DNA from: Zygnema cylindricum
Taxonomy: Eukaryota > Streptophyta > Zygnematophyceae > Zygnematales > Zygnemataceae
Reading direction: 5' to 3'
Length of the DNA stretch: 39,832 nt
Assembly (NCBI GenBank): GCA_037447655.1
Contig: JBBHKE010003442.1
Coordinates: forward strand, 1-39,832
Part shown: piece by piece, positions 32,272-39,832 of the stretch
How the letters are laid out: every line of letters starts with the position of its first letter
Numbering within the stretch: the first letter of the stretch is position 1
Notes under the pieces: model-generated
Told to the model about the DNA's origin: nothing
Seen by the model: the letters and a program-made list of their open reading frames with translations, nothing else
Databases searched by the model: none
Position numbers and translations under genes: made by a program

Positions 32272-33254
32272 TGTTGTTTTGAAAAGTCAGTTTCGTGCGT
32301 ACGAGACAGTTTGCCCATAACTGCTAATTGGATTTAATATGGAGGTTTGAATAGATTCACGGATTGGGGGAGCGAACGGATTGATATAATTAAAGTGACG
32401 TAAAATACTCATTGAGTGGTGTGAACAAGCTGTGACAAATGGACGGCGGATCGCGAAACGATCCGATGTAAAATAAACGGAATGTTGGAATAGGCGCCGC
32501 CAGTACTGCGGAGCTGCGACGCAGTTAAGTCAACATAGCTGCGGCTATTTGTATGATCCGTACGGACAAGTGCAGCCAGCACAGCTAGCGCAGCTGCGGA
32601 TAATATGACTAGGATAGATCTCGAGTAATGATGATTGTACGGTAGTGGTAGCTTAGTAGTTGCTTAGTGGTAGCTTCGTTTCTGATATACGAAGAGTACG
32701 GTGTAAATATTATGTACAACAGAGGTTTGTCCTTTTGACTAATTATTTTATTAGAGTAGATACAATACGGCTGGTATGCCTCCGTACTCTGGGTATAACT
32801 TGCAGGACTTAGATTATTTTATGTATCGCAGTCAAGTTAATCAAAGTAATGGCAAACTGTTTTCTGCATCTTTGACCTGTTGGTGTGATCACTCTGTTTG
32901 GTGCTTTCATGTGAAACTTTGTGGAGTTATTCTATGATATAGAATATATATGTGTGTAAAGTTTCATTTTATTCCAGTATCTCTGTAAGATTCTGTGAGC
33001 AGTCTAAGTGGTTAGTTTGTGAAGCTGTCAGCTGTTTTTGTGAAACTCTAGAGCCTATATCTTCTAGATGCCTTGGTGGATTTAGCTGTAACTTCGGGAG
33101 TTTATAGTGTATATGGTATACTGCCTATTTGTGCGGTTTGAGGTGATTCTTTTTAGTTTGGAGTAATATGTGCTGTCTGAAACACAGCTGTTTTTGAGGT
33201 AGTCTATGGGTGTTTCCGTGAGTAATCCATGGCTGAAACAGGCTATGGACAACA
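32272..33254 (+). repeat. 3' LTR of the nested element
   Basis: 983 bp, TGTTG to CAACA, about 98% identical to the 5' LTR, followed by TGGGG (33255-33259). Confidence 0.95.
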
Positions 33255-33697
33255 TGGGGTATTGTGCATTTCCGACATTATCTCTATGGCAAGCCTTGTA
33301 CCCTTCTTACTGACCATCAACCATTGCATTGGCTCATGACCAATGACAAGCTATCGGCAAATTAGCCCGTTGGGCTCTTATTTTGCAAGAATATGACATG
33401 GAAATAATCCATCGACCCGGGCTCCTCAGTTTGAATGCCGACGGCCTCTCAAGGAACCCTTTACCCCACTCCAATGATAATGGTGTGCGAGAGGATTTGG
33501 ATGACGGATCAGTTGCCTCCTTATCAGCCGGAGCACATTTGAATTACAGTTTTGCAGCACCTACAAGCCACAAAACCGAACACGATCCATGGCGGGACAC
33601 TGTTTTAATTCTTTTTCTATCTACTCAGTCTTTCCGGGCGGGCACCCCACCAATGGAAGAGGAGCGTGTTCGTAAGAGAGCCTAAAGTTATTTATGG
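33255..33697 (+). pseudogene. RNase H end and RNase H-integrase linker
   Basis: Continues the RNase H after the nested element: VHFRHYLYGKPCTLLTDHQP and LHWLMTNDKL, then ARWALILQEYDMEIIHRPG and NADGLSRNPL, the usual gypsy RNase H ending. A TAG with a frame change lies near 33366. The linker to 33685 is acidic and variable and closes at a TAA (33683-33685), in the same frame as the integrase. Confidence 0.88.
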
Positions 33698-34870
33698 ATG
33701 GGGGGCTCACTTATTCGTCTTCTCTCGGATGGAAGTCACCGGCATGTCCCACGACCAACAGAACGACTATCACTTATCAACCAAATTCATTCCGACCTTG
33801 GACACTATGGCACCATACGGACTTTGAGTTTGGTACAAGTACGGTGTTGGTGGTCCGGCATGCAGGGTGATGTGGCGGCTGTGTTGCAGGAATGCAGCAC
33901 ACGTGACCAGCTACAAACCTCATTTTCTAACCGACAGACCAACCTTCAGCCCTTGCCTATTCGGGGTCTCTTTTACAGGTGGTCGTGTGATCTTGCAGGT
34001 CCCTTTCCCATTTCTCGAAGGGGCAAACAATACATCACGATAATGATCGAGAACTTCAGTAAATGGGTGGAAGTTGTTGCACTTTCACAGAAAACTGCCA
34101 AACTTACCACCGCAACTTTCAAAGAGCATGTGCTTCTCCGATACAGAGCCCCCGCAGAAGTACTTACCGACCAAAGAACCGTGTTCCGGGGCGAATTTCA
34201 GGAGATGTTGGACGAGGCGTTAATCGATCACCGGCGGACGAGCCGAGATCATCCTCAAGCAGACGGTTTGGCAGAGAGAGCTGTACAAACCTTTAAAAGT
34301 GCTTTGCGTAAACATTGCTTGGAAAAATAGATTACGGTGTGGGATGAATCATTGGGATGTATTGTCATGGGTTATCGCATGTCTGTACAGGCCAGCTTGG
34401 CAAATTTCAGCCCCAATTATGTGTTGTTTGGTCGAAAACCACTATTAGGTAGGAATGTCAAAAAGCTGCGAGCTTACCTCTACCTCTTATGTCTGATTTT
34501 TTGTTTTTGGAAGAACTAACTAACGGAGCGCTGCTTTTTGCCACAGAAATGCCCATGGCATTTGAAAACCTGCAGATTGCCCAACATCGCGACTCTTTAC
34601 GGTTTTCGACGACTCGTAGTGGCATCTACCGGCCACAACAAAAACCCTTTTGGGTGGGGGATTACGTTTATTTGCGACGGCAAACTTTTGACACACTCGA
34701 CACGGATGTTTTGGCTCACATTCTTAGGATAACAAAAATCGACGCCAATGGATTATTAAGCTTACAAGGGGCCGACACGCGAACTTTGAGGGAGCATTTG
34801 AAAAATTGTGCCTCTTGCTATCTACCTGACCTTTCCCACAGCATCGACCCGTGGCGGATGCCGATTACCG
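33698..34870 (+). pseudogene. Ty3/gypsy integrase
   Basis: HSDLGHYGTIRTLSLVQVR gives the two His of the HHCC finger; the Cys pair is ECSTRDQ, so the second Cys is Arg (near 33908). The core has CDLAGPFP (Asp 33989-33991), VLTDQRTVF (Asp 34169-34171) and HPQADGLAERAVQTF (Glu 34274-34276). Then come GYRMSVQASLANFSPNYVLFG and, after a frame change at about 34455-34465, a GPY/F-like segment with RPQQKPFWVGDYVYLRRQTF. A TAG at 34328-34330 also interrupts it. It would insert the element DNA; the lost Cys and breaks make this copy inactive. Confidence 0.92.
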
Positions 34871-34878
34871 AGGCCACG

Positions 34879-35020
34879 GAGTGCCAATTATGCCGGCGAT
34901 CTATTGGAGAAACAACAATACTCCTCTGTGACTACTGCAATCTGGGATTCCATATGGAGTATCTGGTTCCACCTCTGCACACTATCCTGGCTGGACAGTG
35001 GTTTTGCCACTGGTGTCGCG
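34879..35020 (+). pseudogene. PHD finger at the integrase C-terminus
   Basis: The frame 34489-35094 ends with CQLCRRSIGETTILLCDYC, NLGFHMEYLVPPLHTI and GQWFCHWCRDL. This is the C4HC3 pattern of a PHD finger: C-x2-C, C-x2-C, GFH, L-x-PPL, and WFC-x2-C. Seven of eight zinc ligands are present; the Cys two residues after His is Tyr (TAT, 34960-34962), one G-to-A change from TGT. PHD fingers commonly read the histone H3 tail. Here the domain takes the place where chromoviral integrases carry a chromodomain. The protein ends at a TGA (35092-35094) after a Pro/Lys tail. Confidence 0.9.
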
Positions 35021-35060
35021 ATTTACAAATGTCTTTACCAGCTCCTCCGCAGGCTAAGGA

Positions 35061-35071
35061 GCTGGGGGGGG
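35061..35071 (+). promoter_or_regulatory. Probable polypurine tract
   Basis: GCTGGGGGGGG just before repeat A, still inside the last codons of the frame. Its position fits plus-strand priming at the 3' end. Confidence 0.5.
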
Positions 35072-35304
35072 GAATTCCATCCTTACTTACCTGATCTTGT
35101 TTTTGTCTTTTCTTCCCGTGCTAAGTCCATGTTTTAGGAATAATTTGCTTGTTTTTCGAGCAGATTCATTTATTATTTCTTGCAGTATATATGCTTTGTA
35201 CACCGATTGTGGTCACAAATACTGTACATATGTAATGGTCATTCATTTTCTGGTGTTTATCGGCTACCCACTCGGGATGTGATGCATGCCATTCACGGTT
35301 GTAC
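35072..35304 (+). repeat. Repeat A, first copy
   Basis: 233 bp starting GAATTCCATCCTTACTTACC and ending TTCACGGTTGTAC, directly before repeat B. Present again at 36250-36481 but absent from the 5' end of the element. Confidence 0.88.
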
Positions 35305-36249
35305 TGTCATGCCGTAAGACGTCAGCGGGTATGGTGATTAAATCGTGTACTAATTGAGGTTTCGGTGACGTGATAGGTACATATCCGAGAGTACAACTAG
35401 AGATTCGTACGAGACAAAGGTCGAAATATACTCTCGTACGGCACCACAGGAACACGATGTGAAATCACCGTGGAACAGGACCACGGTACAGCATCAGATG
35501 TCAAGAATTCAAACGGCTTCTAACCTGACAAGTGTCTGAAGTCATGAACCCTTGGAGGTTCATGCATCATTTTTGCTTAGCTTAAAGAGGGTTTTTATCC
35601 TTGAGGTGTAGATGTAAGGCAGTCTGAGGCACCCACGCAGCGGTCGTCCCTTGAAACTGGCAATGTTTTAATATAGAAACCTGCCTGCTCAAAGACATGT
35701 AGGAATTAGTGTAGCCGTACGTATTAGTGAGAGCATAGGATAAATGCCATTTGGCGGGATAGTTACTTTTGCAAATTAAGTACGGGAATCCAACATTGGA
35801 AGGTTGTCGTTTTCTGACAAGCATTATTCTCGGGATTTGTCGAACTCTACTGTTAGGGTTTCACCCAAATATTTAGTGACAGGCTAGTTTTTGAGTTAGG
35901 GTTTTTTTTCCTTTTTCAGACCCATGGTTTCATACTAGTAATTGTCTTTGAGCTTCTCATTTTCTTAGTATTAAGACCTTACCTAATCTATCGGCGCAAG
36001 CCAGCCTGCAAGGTTTCCCTTGAGACTGTGTTCTACTTGTCGTGGTGAACAAATTGTGTTGTACGGATTTGGTGTTTTCTTGCTGTCAGAACGCTGACTT
36101 GGTAGTCTGGTTCCAATCCTGTTCGGCTTTGTGGGAAGACCGGCTATCCTGGCTCCTTCAACCGGTTAGGGAAGGGTTCAGGTTCGCTGGTTAGACTCCT
36201 GTAGGGAATATTAAAAGACTTTAGAGCCTAGTGGCTACTGTCGCAAATA
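35305..36249 (+). repeat. Terminal repeat B, 3' copy
   Basis: 945 bp, TGTCATGCCGTAAGACGTC to GTCGCAAATA, about 94% identical to 20777-21717. Confidence 0.9.
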
Positions 36250-36489
36250 GAATTTCATCCTTACTTACCTGATCTTGTTTTGTCTTTTCTTCCCTTGCTA
36301 AGTCCATGTTTCCGGAATAATTTGCTTGTTTTTCGAGCAGATTCATTTATTATTTCTGGCAGTATATATGTTTTGTTCATTGATTGTGGTCACAAATACT
36401 GTACATATGTAATAGTCATTCATTTTTTGGTGTTAATCGGCGACCCACGCGGGATGTGATTCATGTCATTCACGGCTGTAGTGTCATGC
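36250..36489 (+). repeat. Repeat A', second copy, plus an 8-bp B-like end
   Basis: Starts GAATTTCATCCTTACTTACC, ends TTCACGGCTGTAG at 36481, then TGTCATGC (36482-36489), identical to the first 8 bases of repeat B. The MITE at 36494 follows. Confidence 0.85.
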
Positions 36490-36493
36490 ACGA

Positions 36494-37112
36494 CACACCG
36501 CGAATCGTAATTAGAGTAATGAAAAAATTAGAGTATAAAAACAAAAAAAAACAATTAGAGTAATGAACTCTAATTTTTGTGATAGAACTTTTTCACAGAG
36601 GAAGTTTACTCTAATTTATTGAAGTACTCTATATTGGTTTATGTCGGCAATAATTATCCGCGCTGAAATTATGAACACTAAATTACGTAGACGTACAAAA
36701 TTTGTCAGTCCGTATAGTTTTGACGTCATTATGACGCTAGTATTATTTGTCGCACTCAATGTTAGTTAATGTTCACAGTGACGACGATGTTGTCGACGTA
36801 CGAGAGTTATGGGAACGACTTTATTTTGATGTTATTGATTTTTTGTTTAGTGCGATTTCACGTGCGAGCGCGATTCTATTAAAACATTATTTGTACCTTT
36901 TTACTTTAAAAAACACAATTTTGCACGGTCGAACGACGTCCGTTCTCCACACTATTTAAAACAAACCTACATTACAATTTTTTACGCTAATTAAACTTAA
37001 CTAAATTAGAATAATGAAAAAATTAGAATCGTTTACTCTATTTGATGCCATAGAGTCAAAATTTCGAGCGACCGAATTAGAGTAATATACTCTAATTACA
37101 ATTCGCGTTGTA
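36494..37112. mobile_element. MITE copy 6 (long class)
   Basis: CA-CACCGCGAATCGTAATTAG on the left, ACAATTCGCGTTG-TA on the right, 619 bp. Shares interior blocks with copy 5 (attagagtaa, cacggtcgaac, ctccacactatttaaaac). The left flank CA is probably a mutated TA. It abuts the end of the gypsy element. The 70-codon frame is not a transposase. Confidence 0.75.
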
Positions 37113-37117
37113 GTTAT

Positions 37118-37148
37118 TTCTTAACACTAATAGCGATTCACTATGTAT
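37118..37148. mobile_element. MITE end relic (short class)
   Basis: ttaacactaatagcgattc followed by a decayed end resembles the right end of the short-class MITEs. Confidence 0.4.
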
Positions 37149-37303
37149 ATTGTCCTTAAGATTTTTGTAGGTGCATTTAACAGATTCGTTGGTGAACAAT
37201 CTAGGTATCGTACGGATTTAATCTTAGCATGATATAAATCCCGTAAAACCCGCACTAGCTCGAATGGAAAGAAGAGACAAACCTTACTATGTTATCTGAC
37301 ACA

Positions 37304-37525
37304 ACACCGTGAATCGTAATTAGAGTAAATAACGCTAATTCGGTCGCCCTAAATTTTGACTCTATCACGTTAAATATAGTAAATGATTCTAAATTTTCCT
37401 TTATACTATTTAAGGCAAGGTTTAATTAGCTTTAAAAAGGTACAAATAATGGTTTATCCAGGTCGTTATCATGTAACTGCGTTTTAACAAACCGCGTAGT
37501 GCAAACGTCATACTGACAATAAAAT
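37304..37525. mobile_element. MITE copy 7 (long class, internally deleted)
   Basis: Begins ACACCGTGAATCGTAATTAG, then cgctaattcggtcgcccta and later tcatgtaactgcgttttaac, which match copy 5 in reverse orientation with the middle deleted and the far end missing. Confidence 0.6.
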
Positions 37526-38379
37526 GTACAATTTTTCAAATTCTGTACAAATACCTTTGAAATTCTATGGGCTCCATTGCCCACAGAATTCACAGATCTA
37601 AAATAAGCTAATCTAGATAGTGCCGACTCCAAGTTGATAAAAACCCAAATGAATGATCCCTTGACAATCAGAACCCCAATACACCTTCACCCTTGTGAAG
37701 AGAAGTACTTTTGTGTGCTCAGTTCCACCACAGAATGCAAAGCTTCAATATGTGTTTTGGACAATATTCCCCACTTTGACTTTCCCATTGAATAAGTGCC
37801 AACCTGGCACCCAAAGACTCTGACCGACTACAACCTTATGTAGCTTAGACTCCCATGAGTCTGCAGCAAAAAGAATCACTGAATTTGCTCACCCGAGCAT
37901 TAAGTTATGGCAGGTCAAAGATGACCTTTATAGTTACAAGCTCTCTTAGAGAGAGGTACCTAAATATCACTAAGTCTTGGTCTGCCTACTCACGACTACC
38001 TACTACTAAACCCTAGTCCAATAGGAGCACTATATAGTACAAAAAGGTACGATGGGCAATGTACTTATTCTACGGCCATTGTATGACATGGTCTACAATG
38101 TGACATTTGCCAAATCGGGAGCCATGGTTCCTCCTCCCATCTTCTCCGATATCAAATAATGTGGCGCCACGTAGCAACGCGTGAGGCTATCCCCAAAGGC
38201 TGCCGAAAGCTTATTGTGGGTGGCAGCTGAAATGGTTGCCGTCCGATCAGTTGTATTTATACGGCTTCGATTCGCTTCCATGCATGAATTGATTAATGCG
38301 CGTTTTCGTTAGTCTGCTGCGAATTAGTCCTTTAGATCAATAGATATATATGCGTTAAACATATCATGCGCATCGTTTC
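37526..38379. other. No gene seen
   Basis: Mixed-composition sequence, slightly more GC-rich than its flanks; no supported frame, repeat or element end. Confidence 0.45.
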
Positions 38380-38453
38380 GTTTGTGCCTTAATGGATAAG
38401 GTGTAGGTCTATATAGTAATCAGCAGACCTTGGTTTATATCTGGCCAGAAGCA
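38380..38453 (+). pseudogene. tRNA-Arg-like relic (tRNA pseudogene or SINE head)
   Basis: GCCTTAATGGATAAGG matches the D-arm/A-box of plant tRNA-Arg (GGCCTAATGGATAAGG). agtaatcag and aggttcga-like ggtttatatctgg follow at about the right spacing. The B-box and acceptor stem are too degraded for a functional tRNA. Confidence 0.45.
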
Positions 38454-38678
38454 CTATTTTACTATAACTAGTAAAATACCTTCTAATTTATTCTGCCTCC
38501 TTCTAAATTACGCAGCAGCCATGGTCAGCCTTTGGTCCTCTCTTTCTCTCCTTTACATTCTAACTAAAATATAGAAGTGAACTATTAATTACCTTTTTCC
38601 AACACTCTATTTATTTTTCCAATTCAAACGTAGAAAATACATAAATTTCAACAACTTTATTTACAGCAGAGAAATTAG
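38454..38678. other. No gene seen
   Basis: T/C-rich sequence. It could include the body of a SINE behind the tRNA-like head, but no tail or flanking duplication was found. Confidence 0.35.
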
Positions 38679-38823
38679 CGTGCCAAATTTGAGTAATTAA
38701 ATAAATTAGAGTAAAATTCAGTTTTTGAAATAGTTATATCACACAAATTAGAGTTCATAACTCTAATTTTTTTTTTGTTTTTTTACTCTATTTTTTTTTA
38801 CTCTAATTACGATTCGCGGTGTA
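38679..38823. mobile_element. MITE copy 8 (long class, one end only)
   Basis: From cgtgccaaatttgagtaatt to ATTACGATTCGCGGTG-TA (38823); the reverse complement of the left third of copy 5, with expanded T runs. Confidence 0.65.
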
Positions 38824-39687
38824 CCGAATCGATCTTATTAGCGCACCGCAATCTTCCTCTAAATAAACGAAAGTTGTAATTTGTCCTTCTCGTTAAGTTT
38901 GTCGCGCGCGCTGCTACCGTTGCAACCATCTTATTTGTGATGCGCGGATCTATGGACGGAATCCACAATGTTAATGCTATAACCATCTACTCCCTAAATA
39001 TATCCATCCATCTATACGTCACCTAGGATTTTTCACTTTTTCGTTGTCTAGCATTTGTACATCACCTATCATATGTACGTCATATAGGATCCGTTGACCA
39101 ATTAACTACATCTGCGAGACGGATCCGAAAGTCAACACAGTCGGTCAAACAAAAAAATGATTGTTCAGAAACTTTGCCACGTGAGCCTGCTACTATTTGT
39201 GCCTTTAACAAGGAGACATGGAAAAAAAGCCCATAAACTGTGGTTAAATAACGTGGTATTTTAAATTGAAAAGAAGAACTACATCATAATCTTGAAGCCA
39301 AGAATTGAAATAGATTCAACACCAAAACATGTAAATTTAGGATTCCAAAAAACCCTTAAAAAATCCTAAAATAAACCTAACAAAACCCTAATTTTTTTTG
39401 TTAAAAACCCTAAATGACCCTAAATAACGCACTATTGACCCAAACAAGCCTTTAAGTTTGTAGATTTGGAGGATTTTATATTAAACCACATTAAGTGTGT
39501 TATTTTAAAGTTTTTTTATTTTTTCCAATAAAGAATTACCATAAACAAGTATTTCTTTGTTTTTTCTTCATTTATAAAAGCTCAATTTATGTATTCGTAA
39601 GTTATTATTTATGACTTTATATTGTTACAATTTATTAATTCTTAACCAATTTCTTTCTTGTCCTATAGGATATGAGCTCTTTATGGT
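38824..39687. other. No gene seen
   Basis: AT-rich; several aaaccctaaa-type words at 39350-39425, not a true telomeric array. Confidence 0.45.
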
Positions 39688-39717
39688 GTATATATACATA
39701 TATACAATTATATATAA

Positions 39718-39765
<48 letters not shown>

Positions 39766-39832
39766 GTATACATATATATTTATATAAATATATACATATA
39801 TATATATATGTATATATATATGTACGTGTATA
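39688..39832. repeat. (AT)n / TATA-rich microsatellite at the right edge
   Basis: Nearly pure tatata with occasional c or g, running off the window. Confidence 0.9.

Larger units (their letters stand above)
28820..33254 (+). mobile_element. Nested Gag-only LTR retrotransposon (non-autonomous)
   Basis: LTRs at 28820-29801 and 32272-33254, both TGTTG to CAACA, with the target duplication TGGGG at 28815-28819 and 33255-33259. The internal region is 2470 bp and has a Gag-like frame with one CCHC knuckle and a long charged C-terminal extension; protease, integrase and RT are absent. It fits the Gag-only class of non-autonomous LTR elements (TR-GAG type) and would need a copia helper. Confidence 0.95.
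20777..36489 (+). mobile_element. Ty3/gypsy-type retrotransposon encoding a DNA methyltransferase and a PHD finger
   Basis: Domain order on the plus strand: repeat B, leader, Gag with two CCHC knuckles, protease, C5 cytosine methyltransferase, RT, RNase H, zinc-binding plus DDE integrase, PHD finger, then repeats A-B-A'. Ty3/gypsy order (integrase last) is clear. At least six in-frame stops or frameshifts and two insertions in RNase H show this copy is dead. Without the insertions it would be about 10.6 kb. No 5-bp target duplication or classical primer site was found. Boundaries are the start of repeat B (20777) and the end of an 8-bp TGTCATGC shared with the start of B (36482-36489). Confidence 0.85.

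Noticed and set aside
20777-36489. Tyrosine recombinase expected for a split-direct-repeat element
   Set aside because: Looked for in the element; the 3' coding region is a clear DDE integrase plus PHD finger instead.
39350-39425. Telomeric CCCTAAA array
   Set aside because: Only scattered single words, no tandem array.

Overview
This window is nuclear DNA from a plant or streptophyte alga. Three things suggest this: a two-exon CYSTM gene (a family known from plants and other eukaryotes), degraded Ty1/copia and Ty3/gypsy retrotransposons, and a primer-binding site that matches the anticodon arm of the plant initiator tRNA-Met. The species cannot be named. Most of the window is AT-rich, transposon-dominated sequence. 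Only one complete cellular gene is well supported: the CYSTM gene on the minus strand at 9214-9909. The last 45 codons of another gene may enter at the left edge (2-139).

Layout. 0-1.9 kb: possible gene end and an unrecognised minus-strand coding relic. 1.9-6.4 kb: a degenerate minisatellite (about 19 bp unit, TACGTA and ATCGAT cores) invaded by TA-flanked MITEs and hAT-type MITEs, then rearranged by an inverted and a direct duplication. 6.4-9.2 kb: a second copy of the unrecognised coding relic, a short inverted-repeat element and a tiny copia relic. 9.2-9.9 kb: the CYSTM gene. 10.66-14.08 kb: a 5'-truncated copia element on the minus strand (LTR, RNase H, RT, integrase), cut by a 504-bp MITE. 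14.6-15.4 kb: a foldback element. 17.56-18.94 kb: a solo LTR with a perfect 5-bp target duplication. 20.78-36.49 kb: a large, dead Ty3/gypsy-type element. 36.5-39.8 kb: MITEs, a tRNA-Arg-like relic and AT repeats.

The main discovery is the Ty3/gypsy element. Its domain order is Gag (two CCHC knuckles), aspartic protease, C5 cytosine DNA methyltransferase, reverse transcriptase, RNase H, DDE integrase and a C-terminal PHD finger. Coupling a DNA methyltransferase and a histone-reading-type finger to one retrotransposon suggests an element that manipulates or reads host chromatin marks. I recall a report of cytosine methyltransferases in charophyte Ty3/gypsy elements, so the methyltransferase may have precedent; the PHD finger and the terminal repeat layout look less familiar. 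The ends are odd: a 941-bp repeat (B) at the 5' end, and A-B-A' at the 3' end, formally the split-direct-repeat plan of Ngaro/PAT elements, but with a DDE integrase and no tyrosine recombinase seen.

The RNase H of this element has been hit twice. A 650-bp solo LTR (28076-28725) sits 94 bp from a 4435-bp Gag-only LTR element (28820-33254, TSD TGGGG). The nested element starts its Gag inside the LTR, uses a copia-style half-tRNA primer site, and carries a long charged reading frame with no pol domains. LTR divergence (about 2% nested, about 6% host) agrees with the nesting order.
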